IMG/VR virus record: IMGVR_UViG_3300042868_001875
Coordinates: 1-21,953 of that record
Direction: 5' to 3' (one strand)
Source: a virus
Length of the DNA stretch: 21,953 bases
Shown piece after piece: positions 13,185 through 18,631 of the stretch. The stretch's first letter is position 1. The number at the start of each line of letters is the position of its first letter. The position numbers and the translations under genes were made by a program. The notes under the pieces were generated by a model. That model was not told the origin of the DNA. It saw only the letters and a list, made by a program, of their open reading frames with translations, and did no database searches.

Positions 13185-13711
13185 GCAAGTACTTAGAACT
13201 ACGCAAGATTGATGTTTCAGAACATATTGAAAAGAAAAATAATCTTTCATATTTATCATGGGCATGGGCTGTAGATACATTGCTTCAGCAAGATCCAGCA
13301 GCTACATGGGAATATAAAGAGCCAGCAAAATTTGGCGAAACACTTATGGTGTTTTGTTCTGTAAGTGCCTTTGGCAAAACAATGACAGCACAATTACCTG
13401 TAATGGATTATCGTAACAAAGCTATTATTAATCCAGATGCTTTTGCAGTTAATACAGCTATGCAACGTTGTTTAGCTAAAGCTATTGCATTACATGGAAT
13501 TGGCCTATACATATATTCTGGTGAAGATATAGCTCCAGATGTTACTGTAAAAGAAGTTGAACCTATTACAGATGATGATGTTGAAGTGGCTAAAGGCCAA
13601 CTTGTATTAGCAAAAGAAGCTGGTGAACTAAAAGAAAAGTTTTTTAAGTTTAGCCCACAGATGCAAGAAAGACTTCGTGAGTTTGCTAATGAATTAAAGA
13701 AAGTTGCATGA
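13181..13711 (+). CDS. Single-strand annealing protein, Sak3/DUF1071 type
   Basis: A 176-aa recombinase that anneals complementary single strands during phage recombination and replication. The core LSYLSWAWAVDTLLQQDPAA near residue 22, the VSAFGKTMTAQLPVMDYRNK segment, and AVNTAMQRCLAKAIALHGIG, then LYIYSGEDI, are typical of DUF1071/Sak3 proteins, related to the Rad52/Erf-like annealing group. Length is slightly short for the family but the conserved core is complete; the C-terminal 40 residues are a charged helical tail. Its stop overlaps the next start (ATGA), coupling it to the YqaJ exonuclease, its usual partner. Confidence 0.85.
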   Translation: MSKYLELRKIDVSEHIEKKNNLSYLSWAWAVDTLLQQDPAATWEYKEPAKFGETLMVFCSVSAFGKTMTAQLPVMDYRNKAIINPDAFAVNTAMQRCLAKAIALHGIGLYIYSGEDIAPDVTVKEVEPITDDDVEVAKGQLVLAKEAGELKEKFFKFSPQMQERLREFANELKKVA

Positions 13712-14256
13712 GTCATTTAAAAGATAACAGGCGTCATAACGTCATTACCGCTAGTAATACATATGCAGCAGTATATGAGAGGCAGAAATTATGGAGGCAG
13801 ATGACTTTGCGTGAGCCTCCATTTGAAGGTAATGAGATGACTGAGTGGGGTGTATTAAATGAACCTATAGCATTAAGTACGCTAGAAAAAGAACTTGATG
13901 ATATAGTGGAGGCTGGTAACAAATTTGTTATGCATAAGGAACTACCTTTTGGTGCTAGTCCAGATGGTTATTATAATGGGTCTGTAATTGAAATTAAGTG
14001 CCCTTACACGCAAGAAGTATATCCATCTATACCAGACAGGTACTATTTTCAAATGCAGCTCCAGATGGAAGTATGTGACGTTGATAGTGCATATTTTTAT
14101 ATCTGGACACCAAACGAAACAAAACTAGAAATAGTTGAAAGAAGTAAGTCATGGCTTGAATGGTATATGCCATTAGCACTAGAGTTTATGAAATATGTTG
14201 AAGATGACATAGAACCTAAACGCTGGACTAAGAAACCAATTTTTGTTAAGGAGTAA
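13708..14256 (+). CDS. YqaJ/lambda-Exo-type recombination exonuclease
   Basis: A 182-aa nuclease that resects double-strand ends to give single strands for the annealing protein encoded just upstream. The order of motifs is that of the YqaJ family: ITASN near the N-terminus, EWGVLNEPIAL (residues 46-56), then GASPDGYYNGSVIEIKCP with catalytic D86, E95 and K97, and PDRYYFQMQLQMEVCDVDSA with the conserved Gln residues. Length is close to the phage members. The start overlaps the upstream stop (ATGA). Together with the annealing protein and the SSB-tip protein it forms a complete Red-like cassette. Confidence 0.9.
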   Translation: MSHLKDNRRHNVITASNTYAAVYERQKLWRQMTLREPPFEGNEMTEWGVLNEPIALSTLEKELDDIVEAGNKFVMHKELPFGASPDGYYNGSVIEIKCPYTQEVYPSIPDRYYFQMQLQMEVCDVDSAYFYIWTPNETKLEIVERSKSWLEWYMPLALEFMKYVEDDIEPKRWTKKPIFVKE

Positions 14257-14259
14257 CGT

Positions 14260-14484
14260 ATGGCAGAGTATGATAATACAAATAGTTTTGCACTATTTAA
14301 AAACGATAAGGGTGATAATCCTAAACGACCAGACTACACAGGTAATTTAAATGTAGATGGTATTGAGTTTAGAGTTAGCGGCTGGATTCGTGAAAGTGCT
14401 AAAGGTAAGTTTATTTCTGGATCTGTGCAGTTAAAAGAAGTAACTACATCTAATGCTACAAATGAGGAAGATGCTCCCTTTTAG
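14260..14484 (+). CDS. Small OB-like protein with SSB-type C-terminal tip
   Basis: A 74-aa protein, three bases after the exonuclease stop, with AAGGAG upstream of ATG 14260. The body (NSFALFKNDKGDNPKRPDYT, GNLNVDGIEFRVSGWIRES, GKFISGSVQLKE) looks like a small beta-barrel of the type found in phage proteins near recombination genes ('ALFKND.K.....PDY.G..N.DG.......W..E...GKF.S...'). It ends in NEEDAPF, acidic residues then Pro-Phe, which is the form of the tip by which bacterial SSB recruits repair proteins. A single-strand binding role is therefore likely but not proved; the fold is inferred. Confidence 0.75.
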   Translation: MAEYDNTNSFALFKNDKGDNPKRPDYTGNLNVDGIEFRVSGWIRESAKGKFISGSVQLKEVTTSNATNEEDAPF

Positions 14485-14490
14485 GAGCAT
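14471..14490. terminator. Stem-loop at the end of the recombination operon
   Basis: ATGCTCC (14471-14477) pairs perfectly with GGAGCAT (14484-14490) around a 6-base loop. It contains the last codons and the stop of the SSB-tip gene. Only three U residues follow on the plus strand and none on the minus, so it is a weak or Rho-assisted terminator at best. It separates the rightward recombination genes from leftward pqqA and may serve both strands. Confidence 0.5.
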
Positions 14491-14509
14491 TTCCCATCAC
14501 TTATACAAA

Positions 14510-14581
14510 CTATTTATTCATGACGTACATAGTCACTTCAAAGCCAAAACGCATTTCAGTAGCAGCTGGAGTTGTCCACAT
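14510..14581 (-). CDS. pqqA: PqqA, precursor peptide of coenzyme PQQ
   Basis: A 23-codon gene. The peptide begins MWTTPAATEMRFGFEVTMY and ends with four more residues, VMNK. PqqA peptides are 22-29 aa, begin MWxxP and hold the invariant Glu and Tyr in E-V-T-x-Y; here E15 and Y19 have exactly that spacing. In PQQ synthesis PqqE, with PqqD, joins that Glu to that Tyr, and the pair is cut out and oxidised to PQQ, the cofactor of methanol dehydrogenases. ATG 14581 has AAGGA eight bases upstream, a promoter at 14626-14654, and runs against its neighbours, as lone cargo genes often do. No other pqq gene is in the window, so host enzymes would have to process it. A chance match of this quality is very unlikely. 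Confidence 0.9.
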   Translation of the reverse strand: MWTTPAATEMRFGFEVTMYVMNK

Positions 14582-14606
14582 AATAATATTCCTTAAAAGG
14601 TTTCTG

Positions 14607-14622
14607 GCTTATGCCATTAAGC
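14607..14622 (-). promoter_or_regulatory. 5'-leader hairpin of pqqA
   Basis: GCTTA and TAAGC form a 5-bp stem with a 6-base loop, beginning within a few bases of the predicted pqqA transcript start. A hairpin at the 5' end often protects mRNA from decay. It does not reach the ribosome site at 14590-14594, so it would not block translation. Confidence 0.4.
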
Positions 14623-14625
14623 GTA

Positions 14626-14654
14626 ATTATACACCTTTTATAACGTCTTATAAA
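14626..14654 (-). promoter_or_regulatory. pqqA promoter
   Basis: On the minus strand the -10 is a perfect TATAAT (14631-14626). Seventeen bases upstream lies TTTATA (14654-14649), a 4-of-6 match to the -35 consensus. The predicted start is near 14619, leaving a leader of about 38 bases before ATG 14581. Confidence 0.6.
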
Positions 14655-14678
14655 TAGAGAAAACCATGACAAAAGACT

Positions 14679-14963
14679 ATGCAAAAAGTTGAACTAAGAG
14701 AATCTACAGTAAATGAATTATCTACTACACCAGAGGCAAGATTATTGCAGGCTATATTGCTTAAGGCTGTTGACGATGCAATGAATGGATATTCTACTGA
14801 ACAAAAATCTGCATTATTTTTTTTATGGTCTAAGTCAAATCAACTAAGAGATTTATGTTTGTTATTTTCTAATTATGATATAGACTATGTTAAGAAAATG
14901 ATTTACAGTAAAGTTAAAGATAAAGACTTAATTAAATTTATAGATTTAAATTATGGACATTAA
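14679..14963 (+). CDS. Helical protein of unknown function
   Basis: A 94-aa protein from ATG 14679; the ribosome site is weak. It looks fully helical: TPEARLLQAILLKAVDDAMN, STEQKSALFFLWSKSNQLRD, LCLLFSNYDIDYVKKMIYSK. No family is recognised and no membrane helix is long enough to be sure of. It precedes and overlaps, by 11 bases, the SleB-like hydrolase gene, so the two are probably translated together. The promoter for this rightward unit is not clear; the short region 14620-14665 contains AT-rich hexamers on both strands. Confidence 0.7.
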   Translation: MQKVELRESTVNELSTTPEARLLQAILLKAVDDAMNGYSTEQKSALFFLWSKSNQLRDLCLLFSNYDIDYVKKMIYSKVKDKDLIKFIDLNYGH

Positions 14964-15324
14964 TACACTAGACTTACACATGAGCTGTTACGCACACGCT
15001 GCATACCATGAGGCAGGAACGCAGCAGGAAATTATTGCTGTGATGAACGTCATACGTCAACGCATTAAAGCAGGCTATGGCAAGGACTCGTGTGAGGTGG
15101 CTTACGCTGCAGGCCAGTTTCAGGGCATAACAGATCCATCTCATGATGAGGTTGATAAGAAACGTTATCTTGAAATTAAGTCATTAGCTGTTGATGCAAT
15201 AGTGTTTAATAAACATAAAAATCCTGTGCCTAAAAAATTACATTTTTATGATGATAGTATTGATACACCAGCTGGATGGAAAAATTGTAACATTAAAATA
15301 GGAAGGCTTGTATTCTGTGACTAA
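14953..15324 (+). CDS. SleB-type cell-wall hydrolase
   Basis: A 123-aa protein of the SleB/CwlJ (Hydrolase_2) peptidoglycan hydrolase fold. AAYHEAGTQQEIIAVMNVIR has the catalytic Glu (E20) and the helix that follows; CEVAYAAGQFQ is the next conserved block ('C.V....QF'); and the C-terminal KLHFYDDSIDTPAGWKN and GRLVFCD match the closing 'A.HF....P.W......G...F' motif. There is no signal peptide, so it would need a holin or act from inside the virion. It is not beside the holin and lysozyme genes at the right end, and stands instead in an early-looking rightward unit. Confidence 0.8.
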   Translation: MDINTLDLHMSCYAHAAYHEAGTQQEIIAVMNVIRQRIKAGYGKDSCEVAYAAGQFQGITDPSHDEVDKKRYLEIKSLAVDAIVFNKHKNPVPKKLHFYDDSIDTPAGWKNCNIKIGRLVFCD

Positions 15325-15550
15325 ACCAATTGCATTTTTAGTGGAGGAGTTTGACAGTACAGGTAAACTTGTATGGTCTGGACTTATGACTTCAGAGCCA
15401 ACGTCTTTAGAAATTTCTCAAGATATAAAAAACAAATTACATAATTGGACTATCACACCATTGCTCCCAGATACAAAGAATATTATTAAAGTAACTAACA
15501 TCAAAAAGTACGACTCAAAAAAACTTGTGGAGGCTCATCTTGGCAACTAA
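15317..15550 (+). CDS. Unknown small protein, GTG start
   Basis: A 77-aa protein. GTG 15317 is chosen: GGAAGG ends ten bases upstream, while TTG 15308 would be only one base from it. The text TKPIAFLVEEFDSTGKLVWS, then GLMTSEPTSLEISQDIKNKL, reads as a small beta-rich phage protein of the 'PIA...E.......W' type, usually found with host-interaction genes and of unknown role. It overlaps the SleB gene by eight bases and the glycosyltransferase by 11, so the three form one coupled set. Confidence 0.65.
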   Translation: MTKPIAFLVEEFDSTGKLVWSGLMTSEPTSLEISQDIKNKLHNWTITPLLPDTKNIIKVTNIKKYDSKKLVEAHLGN

Positions 15551-16277
15551 AACAAATCTATTTATTGCAACACCTATGTATGGTGGCCTATGTTATGGCA
15601 CTTATCTGGAATCCATGCTTAAACTGCAGGCATGGCTTAACGCTAAAGACATAGAGGCATACTTTTCATTTCTCTATAATGAAAGCCTTATCACTAGAGG
15701 TCGCAATACTTTAGTCAATGACTTCTTAAAAGGTGATGCTACACACTTAATGTTTATTGATGCTGATATACAATTTGAGGCACAGCACTTATTAAAGATG
15801 ATTGATTCTGACGTAGAGATTATATGTGGCCTGTACCCTAAAAAAGAAATTAACTGGGGTGGAGTTGCTTACGCTATTGAAAAGAAAGTGCCACAGGATC
15901 AGCTTAAATACTTTACTGGCGAGTATGTAGTAAATATGGTTGGCGATGCTAAGCAGCAACTTGTGCCATTAGATAAGCCATTTGAGATTAAACATGGCGG
16001 TACTGGATTTATGTTAATTAAACGTGAAGTGTTTGAAAAGTTAAAAGATAAATGCCCATCATACACACACAATATGAGTGATGTAAATGATAACTCTGAT
16101 TTAGGTGACAAGATAACAGAATACTTTGCTACTAGTATAGATGATCAAAATCATTTATTAAGTGAAGATTATCATTTCTGTAAACTAGCTCGTGATAATG
16201 GTATTAAGGTATGGGGTGCAGCATGGGCACAATTAGGCCACACAGGAACTTATCAGTTTAGTGGCAGGCTTGTATGA
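15540..16277 (+). CDS. GT-A-fold glycosyltransferase
   Basis: A 245-aa enzyme that would transfer a sugar from a nucleotide donor. The start is TTG 15540, with GGAGG six bases upstream, giving the N-terminus MATKTNLFIATPMYGGLCYG, the standard opening of this phage glycosyltransferase group. The DxD metal and donor site is in LMFIDADIQFE (D74, D76). A later acidic pair is in LLSEDYHFCKLARDNGIKVW (general base region), and GHTGTYQFSG closes the fold. The acceptor is unknown: host surface polysaccharide, phage DNA or a virion protein are all possible. It is coupled by ATGA to the FkbM methyltransferase, suggesting both act on the same glycan. Confidence 0.85.
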   Translation: MATKTNLFIATPMYGGLCYGTYLESMLKLQAWLNAKDIEAYFSFLYNESLITRGRNTLVNDFLKGDATHLMFIDADIQFEAQHLLKMIDSDVEIICGLYPKKEINWGGVAYAIEKKVPQDQLKYFTGEYVVNMVGDAKQQLVPLDKPFEIKHGGTGFMLIKREVFEKLKDKCPSYTHNMSDVNDNSDLGDKITEYFATSIDDQNHLLSEDYHFCKLARDNGIKVWGAAWAQLGHTGTYQFSGRLV

Positions 16278-16867
16278 TTATTCCTAATAACATGATTAGT
16301 CATGTAGGAAAAATATTTCAAGGTGAATATGCTATTGGTGCTATGAAAGAACCATACATTATAGATATTGGTGCTAACGTAGGTGGATTTGCAGTCTGGG
16401 CACATGAGTACTTTGAACGACCAAAGATAGATTGTTATGAGCCTATAAAAGAAAACTTTAACTTGCTTAGACAAAATACAACAGGTACTGATATAGCCAT
16501 TAGGAACTTTGCCATAGGTAAAGAAGATGGTGAACGTCAGATGTATTATGGCCTTCATAACTGTGGTGAGGCTAGTATGTTTGCAGGTGAGGAACAGGCC
16601 AAAGAAGGTGAGATAGTTAAGGTAATGTCAGCCAAACATCTTCCAGCGTGTGACATCATTAAAATTGATACAGAGGGTGCAGAGATTGAGATACTTGAAA
16701 ACCTAGTGCACTTTCCTGTAGTTTTTCTTATAGAGTTTCATAGTGCATACAATCGTAGACGTATAGATGAATTACTACTTGACTATACGCTAATTGAGTG
16801 TACAATGCGTGGTTATAATTATGGTATTTTAAAGTATATTAGGAGTGAATTGTGTACACCAAATTAG
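16274..16867 (+). CDS. FkbM-family methyltransferase
   Basis: A 197-aa S-adenosylmethionine-dependent methyltransferase. Motif I is IIDIGANVGGFAVWA (D31 to G38). The acidic end of strand 2 is in IDCYEPIKENFNLL (E56). The late motif DIIKIDTEGAEIEILENL, with D132, E134 and E137, is the hallmark of FkbM-type O-methyltransferases. These commonly cap sugars in lipopolysaccharide or glycolipids. Its start overlaps the glycosyltransferase stop (ATGA), so it may methylate the sugar that enzyme adds. No membrane segment or signal peptide, so it would act in the cytoplasm. Length is typical of a minimal FkbM domain. Confidence 0.85.
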   Translation: MIIPNNMISHVGKIFQGEYAIGAMKEPYIIDIGANVGGFAVWAHEYFERPKIDCYEPIKENFNLLRQNTTGTDIAIRNFAIGKEDGERQMYYGLHNCGEASMFAGEEQAKEGEIVKVMSAKHLPACDIIKIDTEGAEIEILENLVHFPVVFLIEFHSAYNRRRIDELLLDYTLIECTMRGYNYGILKYIRSELCTPN

Positions 16868-17100
16868 ACGATGCAAGGCAGGCCAAATTTATTGTCAATT
16901 ATATACAAAACAATAAAGATTGCAGCATTAAAGACATCATTCAAGGGTGTGCCACTAATAGGACTAGATTGAAATACTTGGAAAGTCAAGGATATTTTAC
17001 TTTGCCAAAGTGGACTTATAGTAACGAATTAGATAAACGATTTAAGAATAGAACTTATGTATCTGTTAAAGTTGGCAGGGAATATGGTAAATGGATTTGA
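16852..17100 (+). CDS. Small HTH-like protein, GTG start
   Basis: An 82-aa basic protein from GTG 16852, with AGGAG six bases upstream. It overlaps the methyltransferase end by 16 bases. The layout ARQAKFIVNYIQNNKDCSIK, then DIIQGCATNRTRLKYLESQG and YFTLPKW, followed by VSVKVGREYGKWI, reads as a winged helix: two helices, a turn, a recognition helix, then a beta wing. It is probably a DNA-binding protein but its target is unknown. The stop overlaps the start of the next small membrane gene (TGATG). Confidence 0.65.
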   Translation: MYTKLDDARQAKFIVNYIQNNKDCSIKDIIQGCATNRTRLKYLESQGYFTLPKWTYSNELDKRFKNRTYVSVKVGREYGKWI

Positions 17101-17207
17101 TGGGAAAAGTAATTGATTGGGTAGTATGGGCAATAGTCATAGGTAGCATATTTTGGATGGCATATGGTACCTATGAAATGATTAATTTAATTTTTTTAAG
17201 GAGTTAA
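17100..17207 (+). CDS. 35-aa single-span membrane protein
   Basis: A 36-codon frame from ATG 17100, overlapping the previous stop as TGATG. It encodes MGKVIDWVVWAIVIGSIFWM, then AYGTYEMINLIFLRS. Residues about 7-22 form a Trp-rich transmembrane helix, and the end is again hydrophobic. The last codons carry the AAGGAG used by the DUF3310 gene. It fills the 108-base gap between two clear genes exactly, good support for translation. Role unknown; too short for a typical holin but similar in kind to small phage membrane-active peptides. Confidence 0.6.
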   Translation: MGKVIDWVVWAIVIGSIFWMAYGTYEMINLIFLRS

Positions 17208-17208
17208 T

Positions 17209-17484
17209 ATGTCAGACAATGTAAATCACCCAAAACACTATAATATTAAGGGCTTGGAAACAATAGATATTATTGAGTCTAGACTTACTGATGAAGAGTT
17301 TGTAGGGTACTTAAAAGGTAGTAAGATGAAGTATGACTTGCGTTACCCATTTAAAGGAAACGTAGAAGAGGATCTTGCTAAATCAGAATGGTTTAAAAAT
17401 AAATTGGTTGCAGTTTTGAGAGAAGTGGAAGCTGTTAATCCACCAGAAATTGAAGCCCATCTTCAAAGATTTGATGATGAATAA
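17209..17484 (+). CDS. DUF3310 protein
   Basis: A 91-aa protein with AAGGAG five bases before ATG 17209. The first part, VNHPKHYNIKGLETIDIIES, and the middle, GYLKGSKMKYDLRYPFKGNV, then EEDLAKSEWF, are the defining blocks of DUF3310 ('HP.HY...G.E.IDII', 'F..G...KY..R...KG...EDL.KA.W'). This family is common in phages and is sometimes annotated as a nucleotide-kinase-related protein without firm evidence. It is the last gene before the promoter at 17526. A 6-bp ATTGAT/ATCAAT hairpin overlaps its stop but has no U-run. Confidence 0.85.
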   Translation: MSDNVNHPKHYNIKGLETIDIIESRLTDEEFVGYLKGSKMKYDLRYPFKGNVEEDLAKSEWFKNKLVAVLREVEAVNPPEIEAHLQRFDDE

Positions 17485-17525
17485 TTGATAAAAATCAATG
17501 ACTTATAAAATAATTAAAAAAAGTG

Positions 17526-17562
17526 TTGACATTATATTGTAATTATATAAAATAACTATATC
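17526..17562 (+). promoter_or_regulatory. Second rightward promoter of the TTGACATT/AACYATATC type
   Basis: A perfect -35 TTGACA (17526-17531), a 16-base spacer, and -10 TAAAAT (17548-17553), followed by AACTATATC. The arrangement matches the promoter at 12554 base for base in spacing. The predicted start, near 17560, is the first base of the leader hairpin. It would drive the small-protein genes from 17619 to 18617. Confidence 0.7.
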
Positions 17563-17591
17563 GCTGATTTATCAATCCACTTGCAGGCGAT
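17560..17591 (+). promoter_or_regulatory. 5'-leader hairpin
   Basis: ATCGCTG (17560-17566) pairs with CAGGCGAT (17584-17591), seven base pairs with one bulged G and a 17-base loop. It begins at about +1 of the transcript from the 17526 promoter. The ribosome site (AAGGAG near 17607) lies 15 bases past it and stays free. A 5'-end stabiliser is the simplest reading. Confidence 0.45.
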
Positions 17592-17618
17592 CAAGAAATT
17601 TTGCTAAAGGAGAATTAC

Positions 17619-17810
17619 ATGACTATCTTATCAAGTTATGATGCAGTAGGCCTCGCTGAAGGCTTTGTAGAAGGCACAGAAGAAGAAGTAATAGAGGCAT
17701 GGCAGTACCTAGTGAACACAGGCCTAGCATGGCAGTTGCAAGGCTGGTTTGGAAGAACAGCGTCTGATCTTATTGATGCAGGTATTATTAATCAACCACA
17801 ATTACACTAG
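17619..17810 (+). CDS. Conserved small phage protein (WQYL/GRTA type), unknown function
   Basis: A 63-aa protein. ATG 17619 is preferred (AAGGAG seven bases upstream) over an ATG 18 bases earlier that overlaps that ribosome site. The core EEEVIEAWQYLVNTGLAWQL, then QGWFGRTASDLIDAGII, is a strongly conserved small phage protein ('EAWQ.L.DTG..W.LQG.fGR.A..LI..G.i'), now carried as a DUF. Its function is not known to me. It is the first gene after a strong promoter with a structured leader, so it is likely abundant. Confidence 0.85.
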   Translation: MTILSSYDAVGLAEGFVEGTEEEVIEAWQYLVNTGLAWQLQGWFGRTASDLIDAGIINQPQLH

Positions 17811-17821
17811 GAGAATATAAC

Positions 17822-18250
17822 ATGGCTTATGTCAACAACGAAACAAAATCAAAAATTCTAACAGCTTTAAAGCCTGTATTTAAGAAGTATGGTATTAAGG
17901 CCACAGTTGCTAGAAATTCTTATCACTCAACATTAGTTGTAAACCTTGTATCTGGCAGTATTGATTTTAGTAATGACTATGATACTAGACAGGTTAATGT
18001 TTACCATATTGATAAATATTACGATGGAATTGCCAAACAGTTTTTAAATGAAGTAGTAGATAATATAAAAATTGCTGGTGAATGGTATGACGAATCAAAT
18101 TCACAAATTGATTATTTTAATACCGCCTTTTATATTTCAATTAATATAGGTAAACGTGAAAAGCCTTATGTTTATAACGCACCATCTCATGTAGTACAGG
18201 CTTTAAAAGAGCTTGGTAAACTTGAGTTCATTGTTGTAGGAAGGAGTTAA
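17822..18250 (+). CDS. Conserved phage protein of unknown function
   Basis: A 142-aa protein with AGGAG seven bases before ATG 17822. MAYVNNETKSKILTALKPVF and KYGIKATVARNSYHSTLVVN, then QVNVYHID, YFNTAFYISINIGKREKPYV form an alpha/beta domain. I know similar proteins ('MAYVS.E.K..IA..LK...P....++ ... HSTIV', 'DYF...+Y..I.IG.+.KP') from phages and from large polyvalent proteins of mobile elements, where the role is unknown. No catalytic residues can be assigned. Confidence 0.8.
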   Translation: MAYVNNETKSKILTALKPVFKKYGIKATVARNSYHSTLVVNLVSGSIDFSNDYDTRQVNVYHIDKYYDGIAKQFLNEVVDNIKIAGEWYDESNSQIDYFNTAFYISINIGKREKPYVYNAPSHVVQALKELGKLEFIVVGRS

Positions 18251-18252
18251 AA

Positions 18253-18453
18253 ATGCCTAACTTTTTTGCTGTGACACATAATCAAGTATGGGATTTAGGA
18301 TTTCAATCCAACCATAAAAATGCTAATGATTATGCAGTTGATCAGTTTAATATTTATCACGCACCTAATGGATACCTTATACTTCATGCAAATGAATTAA
18401 AGGAACTAGTAAGGCTTGCAAATAAAAGGCTTGAAGTGGAAGGGGTATTTTGA
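18253..18453 (+). CDS. Small protein of unknown function
   Basis: A 66-aa protein with AAGGAG six bases before ATG 18253, overlapping the end of the previous gene. It reads MPNFFAVTHNQVWDLGFQSN, then NIYHAPNGYLILHANELKEL, followed by a charged helix. The second half looks like a short beta hairpin plus helix. No family is recognised. The stop codon overlaps the TTG start of the next gene (TTGA). Confidence 0.75.
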   Translation: MPNFFAVTHNQVWDLGFQSNHKNANDYAVDQFNIYHAPNGYLILHANELKELVRLANKRLEVEGVF

Positions 18454-18617
18454 CAATTAAATTTAAATACAAACCTACATTATTAAGTGAAGAGCATATA
18501 CAACAAATATGCAAATTTTTAAAGACACCTTATGTTAAAGGTGAGTACCAGAAGTGGAATAAGTTTTCTCAATTCAAGTTCTGGCACAAAGATAAGATGG
18601 ACAAAAGGGATAAGTAA
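18450..18617 (+). CDS. Small basic protein, TTG start
   Basis: A 55-aa frame from TTG 18450, with GAAGGGG upstream and a four-base overlap with the preceding stop (TTGA, the same coupling as the more usual ATGA). It begins MTIKFKYKPTLLSEEHIQQI and continues CKFLKTPYVKGEYQKWNKF, ending in a Lys/Asp-rich tail. It is basic and probably soluble. No family is recognised. It is the last gene of the rightward unit, and its stop lies inside the stem-loop of the terminator. Confidence 0.6.
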   Translation: MTIKFKYKPTLLSEEHIQQICKFLKTPYVKGEYQKWNKFSQFKFWHKDKMDKRDK

Positions 18618-18631
18618 TTATCCCTTTTTTT
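18602..18631. terminator. Strong bidirectional intrinsic terminator
   Basis: AGGGATAA (18606-18613) pairs with TTATCCCT (18618-18625) around a GTAA tetraloop. Flanking A and T runs extend the stem. Seven T residues follow on the plus strand (18625-18631), and on the minus strand the stem is followed by a shorter T run. It stands between convergent genes and would end both the rightward unit and the leftward late unit. Confidence 0.9.

Noticed and set aside
13408-13922. Leftward frames of 102 and 62 codons opposite the recombination genes
   Set aside because: Antisense to the well-supported annealing protein and YqaJ genes; Ser-rich shadow translations.
15899-16558. Leftward frames opposite the glycosyltransferase and methyltransferase genes
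   Set aside because: Both overlap genes with clear active-site motifs on the other strand and have no ribosome sites.
17482-17497. ATTGAT/ATCAAT hairpin at the end of the DUF3310 gene as a terminator
   Set aside because: The stem is AT-only and there is no U-run directly after it on either strand, so it is too weak to call.
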